DNA of 64,000 nucleotides, taken from NCBI GenBank assembly GCA_965217195.1, contig CBDCHL010000004.1, forward strand, positions 1,488,001 through 1,552,000, read 5' to 3'. The notes beneath the pieces are model-generated. The model saw nothing but the letters and a program-made list of their open reading frames with translations, did no database searches and was not told the DNA's origin. Positions 42,996-52,058 of the stretch are shown here, piece after piece. The position numbers and the translations under genes are program-made. How positions within the stretch are numbered: position 1 is the stretch's first letter; the number at the start of each line of letters is the position of its first letter. This DNA is from UBA6623 sp965217195. Its GTDB lineage: Bacteria; Acidobacteriota; Terriglobia; Bryobacterales; UBA6623.

Positions 42996-43933
42996 AACTT
43001 CGCTCCGACATGATTCAGAAGCTGTTGCCGTTCTTCAGCCTGATTGCGCTGTTTGTATTTCTTTCTCTCGCCTCGCCGTATTTTCTGACCGCCATCAACC
43101 TCTCGAGCGTTGTTCGCCAAACGGCGGTCATCAACATCATGGCGCTCGGAATGACGTTGGTCATCGTTTCAGGCGGTATAGATCTCTCGGTCGGTGCGAT
43201 TCTGGCGTTCTCGGGGACCGTCGGCACCATCTGCATGATCTCGGGATGGGGCGTCGGCGGCGGCATTCTGGCAGGGCTGCTATGCGGGTTGGCGTGGGGA
43301 TTAGCAAATGGCTTTCTGATCACCTCGCTCAAGATCCCACCCTTCATCGTGACGCTGGGAACGCTGGGAATCGCCCGCGGTCTGACGCTGATTATTTCGG
43401 GCGGGCTGCCGGTGGTGGGCTTGCCGCGTGAGTTTTCTTTCCTCGGGGAAGGAACGGTCTTCGGCGTGCCGTTCGTGTTGCTCGTGTTGTTGGTCTGCGC
43501 CGGGCTCACCTACTTGATTCTTCACTCGACCAAGCTGGGTCGCTACACCTACGCCATCGGGAGCAACAAAGAAGCCGCGCTCTACGCCGGCATCCCGGTC
43601 GCCGGGTACACAATCGCCGTCTATGCGATCTCTGGGATGTTGACCGGCGTTTCGTCGATGATCGAGGCTTCGCGCTTGATGACCGGCCAGCCGACTGCCG
43701 GCCAAGGCTATGAGCTGCTGGTGATTGCCGCCGTCGTGATCGGCGGCGGCAGCCTCACCGGCGGCGAAGGCAGTGTCGTGGGTACGCTGATTGGCGCTTT
43801 CATCATGGGTCTGCTGGCGAACGGCAGCGACCTTCTTGGAATCAATCCCTATCTACAGCAAGCGATCATCGGTGCGGTGATCATCGTGGCCGTGGCCCTC
43901 GACGAAGCGCGCAAGCGACGCTTTTCGACTTGA
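42992..43933 (+). CDS. Sugar ABC transporter permease (RbsC type)
   Basis: The 313-residue polytopic protein carries the BPD-transp-2 signature: 'SVVRQTAVINIMALGMTLVI', 'SGGIDLSVGAILAFSG', 'NGFLITSLKIPPFIVTLGTL', 'AIGSNKEAALYAGIPV' and 'GYELLVIAAVVIGGGSLTGG'. It pairs with the overlapping ATPase gene upstream to import a monosaccharide through the inner membrane. Length and all expected segments are complete. The typical periplasmic binding-protein gene does not follow; the next ORF is the OmpA-like gene 346 bp away. Confidence 0.94.
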   Translation: MKLRSDMIQKLLPFFSLIALFVFLSLASPYFLTAINLSSVVRQTAVINIMALGMTLVIVSGGIDLSVGAILAFSGTVGTICMISGWGVGGGILAGLLCGLAWGLANGFLITSLKIPPFIVTLGTLGIARGLTLIISGGLPVVGLPREFSFLGEGTVFGVPFVLLVLLVCAGLTYLILHSTKLGRYTYAIGSNKEAALYAGIPVAGYTIAVYAISGMLTGVSSMIEASRLMTGQPTAGQGYELLVIAAVVIGGGSLTGGEGSVVGTLIGAFIMGLLANGSDLLGINPYLQQAIIGAVIIVAVALDEARKRRFST

Positions 43934-44279
43934 GCTGGAAAACGAAGATTGCAAGCCCTGAGGTTCTCCGCAGCTGCGGATTCTCCTCTTATCCGGCCGT
44001 CGATGGCTTTCTGCCCACCACAGGCATCGGGGTCGAGGGCCGCATCTCATACCGCTCGACTGCTCTCGCGGCTCCGGGTCGGGACGTGAGATTGTCCGGC
44101 CGCAGCGGGTACTAGGGCAAATGAACTCCTTGTTATCAGTCATTTATCCCTGCAACTTGTCGTCCTACAGTTATATGACCTTTTGCCGCCGAGTGATAGT
44201 CTGAAACTTGCCCTTCCGCCGAATCCTGGCGGCTTTCGGCTTCCCTAAATCTTGCAACCTTCCACGAGGTGAATGAATC
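43934..44279. other. Intergenic stretch before the OmpA-like gene
   Basis: No gene is supported. An open frame at 43930-44115 has no family match or plausible start. AT-richer sequence at 44120-44200 may hold the promoter of the next gene. CACGAGGTGAATGA just before 44280 can serve as ribosome-binding site. Confidence 0.45.
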
Positions 44280-47200
44280 ATGCGCGTGAAACTAGCTGTA
44301 TTGCCGGTACTACTTGCCCTAGCGGTCGGCCCCTTGTTCCCACAGGGGCTCGAAACAACAGCGACCAAAGACGACTGGGAAGAGATCAACTTTCTTTTCG
44401 ACCGAGCGGTGTTAACCGACGGGTATCCCAGTCTTTTGAAGCTGGCCGAATTGCTGAACCAGAACCCGGAATATCGCGTGAAGATCGAGGGCCACGCCGA
44501 CAGTCGCGGTTCCGAGCAGTACAACGTCGGGCTCTCGGAAAAGCGAGCCCAAACAGTACGGGACTTTTTGACGAAGTACGGCGCACGCCCGTCACAGATC
44601 TCGATCGTCGCGCGCGGCAAGACGGCGCCGAAGGTCAGTAACGAAAGCGATGAGGGTCGCTGGATCAACCGGCGCGTCGAGGTCACCGTGACGGACGCCC
44701 GGGGCAACGTGATTTCCAGCGGCGGCATCGGCGACGCGATCCAGTCCCTCGACGAGTTGGCTCGTAAGCAGGAGGAATGCTGCAGCAAGATTCTCAAGAA
44801 GCTTGATGATGTCCTCGACCTTCTCAAGGGGCTAAGGGACGACAACGAGAGACTCAAGCAAGAAGTCGCCGATCTCAAGAACAACCAGCGCGGCATGCGC
44901 GACGACGTGGATAAGCTCGCATCGACGCCACCCACGCCTCCGACCCCGCCGGTCGCTCCGACTCCGCCTACTCCTGCGGTTCAGACCGCGCAGGCGGGAG
45001 ATCGGCAGGATTCCGGCAGGTCGTCGGGCAATCAGTACTCCACCATAAATTTCAATGTCGGACCCGACGTGCCCGGCGGCAACGTTGCGTTCTCGGGTAA
45101 GGGACGCTATTTCCTTCCGTTCGCAAACCGGCACGCCTTCCAGGCCGAAGGTGAATTCTTCCACCAATTCGGGCGCGACGAGGGACAGGTCGATTTCGGT
45201 CTCGTGAACCGCTTCGGCAACGTCCAGGCCGGAATGTTTTCGAGCTTTAAGTTCGTCAAGTTCGGCGATTTTGAGCGCACCGGTTCGCTGGGACAAGCCG
45301 CCTTTACGCTCGATTACATCTTCAACCGCGGACGTGTGGGTTTCTTCGGCACAAAGAAGATCCTTGACGGCGCGGTGGTCAACGAAGCCTTGATCAGCCG
45401 ACATGTGCTTGAGCAGACCTTCCTACGGGTGGTCGATCAGGCCGGCGTCAGCACGGCTGTGGGCGCTTGGGGCGACGCGTGGTTTGAGGGCAACTTCGGA
45501 GCTATGTTCCGCTCGGGTGGTAGCAACCGTCCCGGCGGAACGCTGCGCTACATCCATCCGGTCAGCGACAGGGTCGCTCTTACGTTTGAGGCCGGCTTGA
45601 ATCAAACTCTCGTTTCGAGTGACAACACCGGACGTGTGGTGGTCGGCGTCGAGTTCGGCAAGTGGCTCAGCCCTCAGCGGTACGAACTCGAGGACGGTGG
45701 GCCCGTGCCGGTCGATATCCCGCGCGTGCGCTATGAAGTGTTGAAGCGCCGTATCCGCACGGGCAACGACGCTCCGGTAGCGGACGCCGGTCCGGACCGT
45801 ATCGGCATCGACGCCGGGCCGGTAACGCTCGATGCTTCGGCGTCGTTTGATCCCGACGAGGATGAGATTACGTTCGCCTGGGATCAGATCGCCGGGCCTC
45901 CTATTTCGCTCAACGGCGCGGAGAGTCAACAGGCGTCTTTCACCGCCGAAGAAGGCGAGAACTACCAGTTCCGCCTGACGGTGCGCGATACGCGTGGTGC
46001 GGGCGATACCGATCGCGTTACTGTTTCCACGCTGGACCGTCAGATCAAGATCGTGCGCTTCAGCGCTACGCCCGTCGAAATCCGAGCGGGCGAAGCCGTC
46101 AATGTGGTTTGGGAGGTGCAGAACGCCGACCAGGTCGAAATCAGCGGCATCGGTTCGGTGGATCCCAACAACGGAACCTCCTCACTGACGCTCGACGAGA
46201 CTACCACGCTGACGTTGACCGCGCGCAATCCGAAACGTGAGATCAGCCAGTCGGTCACGGTCACAGTGCTTACGCCGCAACCGCGGATCCTGCGCTTCTC
46301 GGCTTCGCCAATGACCGCGGCTCCGGGCGAGAGCGTGACCCTGATTTGGGAAACCGCCGAAGCCGACCGTGTGATGATCGACGGGCTCGGCAGCGTGCAA
46401 CCGAGTGGGACGGCGACGGTCTCGGTCGATGAGACAACGACCTACACATTGACGGCGGCCAACGATCATGGGGAGGTCAACTCCGCGGTGACGGTCACCG
46501 TTCGTGTGGATACCGAAGCGCCCCAGATCGTTCGCTTCTTGGCAAACCCGGCCCAGACGACGCCGGGCGGGCAGAGCACACTGATCTGGGAGGTTCGTAA
46601 TGCGGACGAAATTGAGATTTCCGACATCGGTCCCGTCGGGGCCGCCGGCAGCTCCACGGTCACAGTCGATGAGACAACGACCTACACGCTGACCGCGCGC
46701 AGCGCCGCGGGCGAGGTTGTTGCGACCGCCGTTGTCTCGGTGGTCGACGGCTCACCGGCGGAGATTCTCGAATTTACGGCCGAACCCGCGATCGCCAAGG
46801 AACCAGGCGACCCGGTTGTCTTGCGCTGGAACACGGCGAATGCTACCAAGGTGAGCATTGTCGGCATCGGCGATGTTGAGGCGAGCGGGTCGATCCAGGT
46901 CAACCCGGTCGTTCGCACGACCTATATCTTGGTTGCCTACGGGGTCAACTCCGAGGTGACGGCCGAGGTCAACGTCACGATCGAAAACGCCAATCGCGCA
47001 CCAACGGCGAAAATCACCAACCGCGAGGTGGTCAACGTTCCCGATACGGGCAACTCGACGATCGTTCTCGACGGCAGTCAGTCGAGCGATCCGGACGGTG
47101 ACCCGATTACCTTCCAGTGGCGCAGCCTGGGGCCGGGTAGAGTGGAAATCATGAACCCGACCTCGGCGACGCCCACGGTGCGGTTGCTCGACGGTACCGG

Positions 47201-47297
47201 GCCTTACAACTTCGAGCTTGAGGTGACCGACGACAAGGGTCTACGGTCCTTCGATCGAAAGAAGATTAGCGCGGCGGACATACCGCGCCTGCGATGA
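44280..47297 (+). CDS. Large OmpA-family protein: N-terminal OmpA domain, barrel-like middle, Ig/PKD repeats
   Basis: The 1,005-residue protein has a signal peptide (1-22), an OmpA peptidoglycan-binding domain at about 35-130 ('INFLFDRAVLTDGYPSLLKL', 'KIEGHADSRGSEQYN', 'GRWINRRVEVTV'), a coiled coil (about 140-212), a Pro-rich linker (215-240) and a beta-rich region (about 250-495) that looks like an outer-membrane barrel. Next come a PKD-like domain ('NDAPVADAGPDRIGIDAGPV') and four Ig-like repeats ('IVRFSATPVEIRAGEAVNVV' ... 'TTTLTLTARN'), and a final PKD-like domain. OmpA domains are usually C-terminal; here it leads. It likely tethers the outer membrane to peptidoglycan and displays the repeats. 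Confidence 0.85.
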   Translation: MRVKLAVLPVLLALAVGPLFPQGLETTATKDDWEEINFLFDRAVLTDGYPSLLKLAELLNQNPEYRVKIEGHADSRGSEQYNVGLSEKRAQTVRDFLTKYGARPSQISIVARGKTAPKVSNESDEGRWINRRVEVTVTDARGNVISSGGIGDAIQSLDELARKQEECCSKILKKLDDVLDLLKGLRDDNERLKQEVADLKNNQRGMRDDVDKLASTPPTPPTPPVAPTPPTPAVQTAQAGDRQDSGRSSGNQYSTINFNVGPDVPGGNVAFSGKGRYFLPFANRHAFQAEGEFFHQFGRDEGQVDFGLVNRFGNVQAGMFSSFKFVKFGDFERTGSLGQAAFTLDYIFNRGRVGFFGTKKILDGAVVNEALISRHVLEQTFLRVVDQAGVSTAVGAWGDAWFEGNFGAMFRSGGSNRPGGTLRYIHPVSDRVALTFEAGLNQTLVSSDNTGRVVVGVEFGKWLSPQRYELEDGGPVPVDIPRVRYEVLKRRIRTGNDAPVADAGPDRIGIDAGPVTLDASASFDPDEDEITFAWDQIAGPPISLNGAESQQASFTAEEGENYQFRLTVRDTRGAGDTDRVTVSTLDRQIKIVRFSATPVEIRAGEAVNVVWEVQNADQVEISGIGSVDPNNGTSSLTLDETTTLTLTARNPKREISQSVTVTVLTPQPRILRFSASPMTAAPGESVTLIWETAEADRVMIDGLGSVQPSGTATVSVDETTTYTLTAANDHGEVNSAVTVTVRVDTEAPQIVRFLANPAQTTPGGQSTLIWEVRNADEIEISDIGPVGAAGSSTVTVDETTTYTLTARSAAGEVVATAVVSVVDGSPAEILEFTAEPAIAKEPGDPVVLRWNTANATKVSIVGIGDVEASGSIQVNPVVRTTYILVAYGVNSEVTAEVNVTIENANRAPTAKITNREVVNVPDTGNSTIVLDGSQSSDPDGDPITFQWRSLGPGRVEIMNPTSATPTVRLLDGTGPYNFELEVTDDKGLRSFDRKKISAADIPRLR

Positions 47298-47354
47298 CGA
47301 TCAACGCTTGTGGCGCGTGCTCAACCTGCGCGCCGCGGGCCGCCTTTCCCGGCG

Positions 47355-47774
47355 TCAACCGGCTGTGCCGATCTCGGGCGCGGTTTCCTGGCGGGCGTCG
47401 AGACAGCGGTTGATCTTCCCGAAGAGCTCTTCCCACTCGAAAGGCTTGCAGACGTAGTCGTCAGCCTTGGAGGCGAAGGCTTTTTCAATGTCCCCCATCA
47501 TGGTCTTGGCGGTGAGCATGATGATGGGGATGTGGGCGGTGTCGGGACGCTGCTTGAGCATCTGGCACATCGTCAATCCATCGATGCCGGGCATCATGAT
47601 GTCGAGCAGAATCAAGTCAGGCATTTCGGCGACAGCGGTTTGAAACCCGAGATCGCCGTCGGGCTCGAGCAAGACGTCGTACCCCAGCATGTCGAGCCGA
47701 AAGGCGGTGGGGCGAACGATTTCTTCCTCGTCGTCGACGATGAGAATCTTGATCTTATCTTCCGAATGCGTCAT
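47355..47774 (-). CDS. Single-domain response regulator
   Basis: The 139-residue protein is one receiver domain: acidic pair 'LIVDDEEEIV', phospho-acceptor Asp in 'LILLDIMMPGIDGL', Thr in 'IIMLTAKT' and Lys in 'DDYVCKPF'. There is no output domain, so it works as a phospho-relay or protein-binding switch. It overlaps the upstream response regulator by 4 bp and is third in the kinase operon. Confidence 0.94.
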   Translation of the reverse strand: MTHSEDKIKILIVDDEEEIVRPTAFRLDMLGYDVLLEPDGDLGFQTAVAEMPDLILLDIMMPGIDGLTMCQMLKQRPDTAHIPIIMLTAKTMMGDIEKAFASKADDYVCKPFEWEELFGKINRCLDARQETAPEIGTAG

Positions 47775-48469
47775 AAGGCTCTTTCGCTCGGGACGGGTGT
47801 GGCTTGGGTCCTTTCGGGTGGATTCGTTTCCGCCGACGGCCGCGGCGGGTAGCTCGCGGCGGACTCCGCCGGATTCCCCCGTGCCGCCTCGGAAGATGCT
47901 CCGGCGAGTCGTTGGATGTCCTGCATGATGCGGCTCGCCACGTCGAGCGCGACCTGTGTCGACTGCGGCAAGTCGCGTTCGACTCGAGCCATCTTCAACA
48001 CGTCGTCTAAGTGTCGCGCCAGCGTGAGAAGTTGGGACTGCAGGGCGGTCTCATCGGCTGACTCGCGGGCGACAGGCAGCGGCTGAGCGGTCTCTTTTTC
48101 CGGGGAGACCAGCTCGTAAACTCGCGACGCAATCGATTGCGCACCGTCGCCCTTAGAGAGGTAATCCACTGCGCCAAGCTCGAGAGCGCGCTGACGAAAC
48201 TCGGGCTCAGCGTTGCAGGAAAAGAGCAGGATCTTGATCTGCGCCCATTTGGGCTCGGCCTTGACCAGCCGCGTCAGCTCCAAGCCGTTGATCTCGGGCA
48301 TCATGAAATCCGCCAGCACCAGGTCCACGGCGTTCGCACGAATAACGTCGAGCGCCCGGGCGCCGTCCTCGGCCGTAAGAACTTCGTATCCCGCGCTCGC
48401 TAACCGGAACTGGAGCGTCGCGATGATGTCGGGCTCGTCGTCCACGATGAGTACGGTGGTTTTCCCCAT
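47771..48469 (-). CDS. Response regulator with helical C-terminal extension
   Basis: Receiver domain in residues 1-125 ('LIVDDEPDIIATLQFRLASA', Asp in 'LVLADFMMPEINGL', Ser/Cys region 'ILLFSCNAEPEF', Lys in 'VDYLSKGD'). The next about 70 residues form helices ('LQSQLLTLARHLDDVLKMAR', 'ALDVASRIMQDIQRLAG'), then a Pro/Ser-rich tail. No DNA-binding domain is evident. The helical part could bind the kinase. It starts 2 bp after the kinase stop. Confidence 0.9.
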   Translation of the reverse strand: MGKTTVLIVDDEPDIIATLQFRLASAGYEVLTAEDGARALDVIRANAVDLVLADFMMPEINGLELTRLVKAEPKWAQIKILLFSCNAEPEFRQRALELGAVDYLSKGDGAQSIASRVYELVSPEKETAQPLPVARESADETALQSQLLTLARHLDDVLKMARVERDLPQSTQVALDVASRIMQDIQRLAGASSEAARGNPAESAASYPPRPSAETNPPERTQATPVPSERAL

Positions 48470-48471
48470 GG

Positions 48472-50274
48472 TTAACTCCCGGTGGCTTCTCCGCTGTCAA
48501 AATCCGAGTCTTTGCCGAGCCGCAGCGAAAACGAGAAGGCCGAACCTTCGCCGACTTCGGACTCAACCCAGATGCGCCCTCCGTGCAGCTCTACGATTTT
48601 CTTGCAGATCGCCAGACCGAGGCCCGTGCCCCCGGAGCGGCGGCCGGGACCTGTGCTGAGCTGCACAAAGGCGTCGAAGATGTTGTCGAGTTTCTTCTCG
48701 GGGATGCCGGGGCCGGTGTCCTGCACCCGCACGACGACCTCGTCGTCGCTCAGTTTGGTGGCGACTTCGATCCAGCCGCTTACGCCGTATCGGATGGAGT
48801 TACCGATCAAGTTGATGACAACCTGACTGATGCGGTCGGGATCCATCCGCACAGGCGGCAGATTCGCGTCCAAGGCGACTTCCAGACGGAGCCCCTGCTT
48901 TTCGGCGGCCAGGCGCTGTTGGGCGACGGTCTCGGAGACCAGTGCGTTCAAGTCGTGCGAGCCGAACTCGATGTTGAATTCGCCTCGCTCGAGCTTCGAG
49001 AAATCCAGAGTGTCGTTGATTAGGCGATGCAATCGATCGACGTTGCGTTTCGCCAGGGCCAGGAAGTCCGCCTGGTGTTTGGTGACCTCGCCTGCCGTGC
49101 CGTCCCCGACCACGCCGATGGCTTCCTTGATGGCCGTCAACGGCGTGCGCAACTCGTGGGAAACCATCGAGGTGAACTCGCTTTTGACCATCACGGCGCG
49201 CTGCAGCGCCTCGAGCATGCGCTTGCGCTCCGTGACGTCCCGGGTAACGGCAATATAGTTCGTCGTCCGCCCGGCGGCGTCGCGGATGGGAGCGATGGTC
49301 TGCTCGATGTCAAAGAACGTCCCGTCCTTTTTCTTGTTGCGCAACGAGCCCTGCCACACCTCGCCTTGCGTCAACTTGCCCCACATCTGGCGGTAGAAGT
49401 CCGGAGGGTGGGCGCCGCTCTTGAGAATGCGCGGATTCTGCCCGATCGCCTCGTCGCGTGAGTACCCGGAGATTCTTTCGAAGGCTGGGTTGACGAAATG
49501 GATTCGCCCCTCGGTGTCGGTGATGAAAATGGCCTCCCCGGCGGACTCGAGGGCGGCGGCGAGCAGCGTGTGCTCTTCTTCCATCCTCTTGCGCTCGGTG
49601 ATGTCGAACCCGACGCCGATCAGCCCGGTCGAGCAGCCGTCGTTGCCGACCACCGGGGCCTTGATGACCAACACCGTCCGTGACTCGCCCTGAAAGTCGA
49701 TCGTCTCCTCATGGCGAACAGGGCGACACGATGCCATCACCTCGCGGTCGCGTTTCACAAAGCGCGAGGCGATGTCGCGCGGGAAGAGGTCGAAATCAGT
49801 GCGCGAGACCACGCTCGACGCCGGCATTCCCAGAGCATCGGCGAAGATTTTGTTGACGGCGGTGTAGCGGAACTCGGCGTCCTTCAGGAACGCGAACGCG
49901 GGCAGACTGTCGAGCAGCGTGTTGACTTCGCGATTCTTCTGACAATAGGTAGAGGCAAGCTGCGCATGGGAGCGCAATTCCTGTTGGAGCCACCGGTCGA
50001 GCTCATCGCCGAGATCGCGATGCACCACGGCGATCGACCCAAGCACCCGGTCGTGCGCCGACGCCGGAGTCTCGTCAAGCGCCGATTGAGCGCACTCCCA
50101 ATAGCATTCGAGCGCTTGTCTGATCGACACGCGCTGTTCCGTCATCTCCCGAGCCAGCCGGCGGGCGCCCAGCCGGGCCTGTTCCGACTCGGTCGATAGG
50201 AACTCGGCGATCGCCTCGCGGCAATCGTCGAATTCGGAACGTGTAGGCGAAGATTCCAGAACGTTGACTGCCAT
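48472..50274 (-). CDS. Soluble PAS-PAS sensor histidine kinase
   Basis: The 600-residue protein has no membrane segment. An N-terminal RsbR-type helical region (about 10-110) is followed by two PAS domains (about 120-235 and 240-360; 'ERKRM' ends each), HisKA ('TSMVSHELRTPLTAIKEAIG') and HATPase_c: N box 'NLIGNSIRYG', G1 'DTGPGIPEKKLDNIF', G2 'GTGLGLAICKKIVELHGG'. It would sense a cytoplasmic ligand or redox signal and pass phosphate to the two following regulators in the same operon. Start at ATG 50274. Confidence 0.95.
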   Translation of the reverse strand: MAVNVLESSPTRSEFDDCREAIAEFLSTESEQARLGARRLAREMTEQRVSIRQALECYWECAQSALDETPASAHDRVLGSIAVVHRDLGDELDRWLQQELRSHAQLASTYCQKNREVNTLLDSLPAFAFLKDAEFRYTAVNKIFADALGMPASSVVSRTDFDLFPRDIASRFVKRDREVMASCRPVRHEETIDFQGESRTVLVIKAPVVGNDGCSTGLIGVGFDITERKRMEEEHTLLAAALESAGEAIFITDTEGRIHFVNPAFERISGYSRDEAIGQNPRILKSGAHPPDFYRQMWGKLTQGEVWQGSLRNKKKDGTFFDIEQTIAPIRDAAGRTTNYIAVTRDVTERKRMLEALQRAVMVKSEFTSMVSHELRTPLTAIKEAIGVVGDGTAGEVTKHQADFLALAKRNVDRLHRLINDTLDFSKLERGEFNIEFGSHDLNALVSETVAQQRLAAEKQGLRLEVALDANLPPVRMDPDRISQVVINLIGNSIRYGVSGWIEVATKLSDDEVVVRVQDTGPGIPEKKLDNIFDAFVQLSTGPGRRSGGTGLGLAICKKIVELHGGRIWVESEVGEGSAFSFSLRLGKDSDFDSGEATGS

Positions 50275-50574
50275 CGCAACCCATAGCCCGGCGAGGTGAG
50301 TCGCCGAATACAGTTGTCGTCAACCAACATATCGACGCCGAACTATCGGGTCTTGAGCGGATTTATTGCGAAGTCGACAACCGCGGCCGCGAAGCGGCGG
50401 CCGGAATAGAGCCTAGGGTGGAGCCGGAACGCCGGAACCCTAGGTCTGGAGTGTCTACCTTTTTGATGTATCGGTTGCCCGCAGTGGGGCAGGTCTCGAG
50501 GCCTGCCCGTTCCTCGAATGACCCGTGAGTCAACGCGCGAAGCGATCCGCACCGGCACCGCCGACGAGCCGAGT
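50275..50574. other. Intergenic stretch upstream of the kinase operon
   Basis: Contains GGCCGCGAAGCGGCGGCCGG-type palindromes near 50385 and GCAGGTCTCGAGGCCTGCC at about 50489-50507. No gene is supported. The kinase promoter should lie near 50290-50340. Confidence 0.4.
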
Positions 50575-50800
50575 TAATGCCGGCCCTGGGCGCAAGCCCA
50601 GGGATTGTCAATCCCGACCCCACCGTCTTCCGCCATGGGCGAACGACCGCTCTCGCAGTCGTTCCGGGGTTCGGGGTGGGCCCGGACCGGCCGCCAAGCG
50701 GCCGGGATGTCTCATCGCCTCGGACCCGCCCCCGGAAGGGGGCGCGGATAGTAGCCCCGGGCGCAAGCCCGGGGACCCGTGCCGTTAATCACGGTAAGCC
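50575..50800. repeat. Cluster of different palindromes, including '...GATAGTAGCCCCGGGCGCAAGCCCGGGG' copy 2
   Basis: Successive hairpins: CCCTGGGCGCAAGCCCAGGG, AACGACCGCTCTCGCAGTCG, CCGGCCGCCAAGCGGCCGG, CCGCCCCCGGAAGGGGGCG and CCCCGGGCGCAAGCCCGGGG. The GCGGATAGTAGCCCCGGG portion is shared with 29195-29215. Each palindrome differs but all follow the plan arm-short loop-arm. Similar words occur in planctomycete intergenic DNA. Confidence 0.6.
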
Positions 50801-51139
50801 CCGGACGGGGCGTAGGAAAAATCGCTCGATCGAACCCCGGCCAATGGAAACCTTTCACCCTTTCACCCGCCGACGGCTGACACTCGACACCTCCTTGGCC
50901 TGTTTTCCTGCTTCAGCCTTCACACCCCCGAAACGGAAAACCGGCGCTGTGCCATATGGCAAGAAGCTGGAGGCGGTAGGAAATAGCCCGTCAGCCCGAC
51001 CTGACGCTCAACGCCCGACTCACTGATGCGGACCGTTTCACGCGACCCTGCCGTCATTACCGACGGATGAGGGCCCCTACCTCCCTACCCAAGGAGTCCT
51101 ATTTAGCAGTACAATTTGCTCAGACCTTCGGGTGGGGAG

Positions 51140-51322
51140 ATGACCGGCCGAACCATATCGCATTACCGCATCACCGAGAAGCTCGGTGAGGGCGGCATGG
51201 GTGTCGTCTATAAGGCCGAGGACACAAAACTGCGCCGCACGGTCGCGCTGAAGTTTCTGCGCCCCGACGCCATCGAAGATGCCGAGGCCAAGGAACGCTT
51301 CCTGCGCGAAGCTCAGGCCGCG
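51140..51322 (+). pseudogene. N-terminal fragment of a Ser/Thr protein kinase
   Basis: ATG 51140 (GTGGGGAG just upstream) starts 61 residues of a bacterial Ser/Thr kinase: 'ISHYRITEKLGEGGMGVVYK' (Gly loop), 'VALKFL' (ATP lysine) and 'RFLREAQAA' (start of helix C). The family sequence ends there; the frame continues only as palindromic repeat (from 51323) and stops at 51430. The catalytic HRD and DFG regions are absent. A deletion or repeat-mediated rearrangement removed the rest; the piece cannot be active. Confidence 0.85.
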
Positions 51323-51560
51323 CCGGCCCCGTCCGAAAGGGCTGGGAGCCGCCCGGTGATTTCACCACAGTGGGAGACAAGCTCTCAGCTTGTCTCGCCT
51401 CAACCCGCCCCAATTGAAGTTTCCGGTTAATACCAGCCCGGTCCGAAAGGGCCGGGCACTCCCACTCCACCCACAATCTCCTCCCTGGCCGAACGACCCT
51501 GACGTGGCGCACGCACTCTTGCGTGCCGTGTCGCCACTCCTGGCGACATGTCCCTCTTCC
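51323..51560. repeat. Repeat block: 'GACAAGCTCTCAGCTTGTC' copy 2 and 'GGCGACATGTC' copy 3
   Basis: CCGTCCGAAAGGGCTGG at 51328, the palindrome at 51375-51395 with its tail ACCCGCCCCAATTGAAGTTT, GGTCCGAAAGGGCCGGGC at about 51439, and the ACGTGGCGCACGC...GGCGACATGTC word at 51503-51552. The block directly abuts the truncated kinase. Confidence 0.7.
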
Positions 51561-51575
51561 GAAAACGGCCTTCGA

Positions 51576-51690
51576 GAGCAGCGTAGCGCAGGGCTCGAAG
51601 AGACCTGCGGCTTTTTGCCGGCCCCGCGATTCTCTCCGCCCCTCCCAACTCGGCTCACGGTTCACGGCCCACCGACACGGACCCCGGCGA
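51576..51690. repeat. About 110-bp direct repeat, copy 1
   Basis: GAGCAGCGTAGCGCAGGGCT through CCCAACTCGGCTCACGGTTC to ACCCCGGCGACAC is almost identical to 53870-53985 in the same orientation. The two copies flank the AT-richer segment that carries the MDR oxidoreductase remnant. Confidence 0.85.
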
Positions 51691-52058
51691 CACATACCTC
51701 CGGCGTCAGGAACATTATAGTGCTGCACGCGCCCCGTTGCAAAAATACACTAATTGCGTTGCAAATTGCAACAATTCGGTTGCAAATTCTCGGCCAAACC
51801 AAGCGCCTTCAGTCACTTAGACGCACCAAACGGGTCGCGTGTCAGTGGAACACACGGCCCGTGAAATGTTCTTGCCTAAACCCCTGTGAGAGGTCCCACA
51901 AAAACCTTGAGCGCAGGGCGTCGCGCGGCCCAGACCGCGCCGGTCGCGACTGCGTCAACGCCCGGATCTCCCATGCACGTCTACCCTCTTACCGAAACCT
52001 TCCCGGACTGCCCCAATCTACGGCCCTCGGACTCGCTCGATATCCTCTGCACGTCAAC
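51691..52058. other. Intergenic stretch, AT-richer, with GTTGCAAATT repeats
   Basis: Contains CGTTGCAAAAATACACTAAT, GTTGCAAATTGCAACAATTC and GGTTGCAAATTC at about 51736-51790. The central TTGCAAATTGCAA is a palindrome that could be a protein-binding site. No gene is supported. Confidence 0.4.

Noticed and set aside
43930..44115. 61-codon ORF after the ABC permease
   Set aside because: No ribosome-binding site, no recognisable sequence, ordinary chance length for GC-rich DNA.
50575..50800. CRISPR array
   Set aside because: The palindromes differ from one another, spacing is irregular, there is no constant direct repeat, and no cas genes are present.
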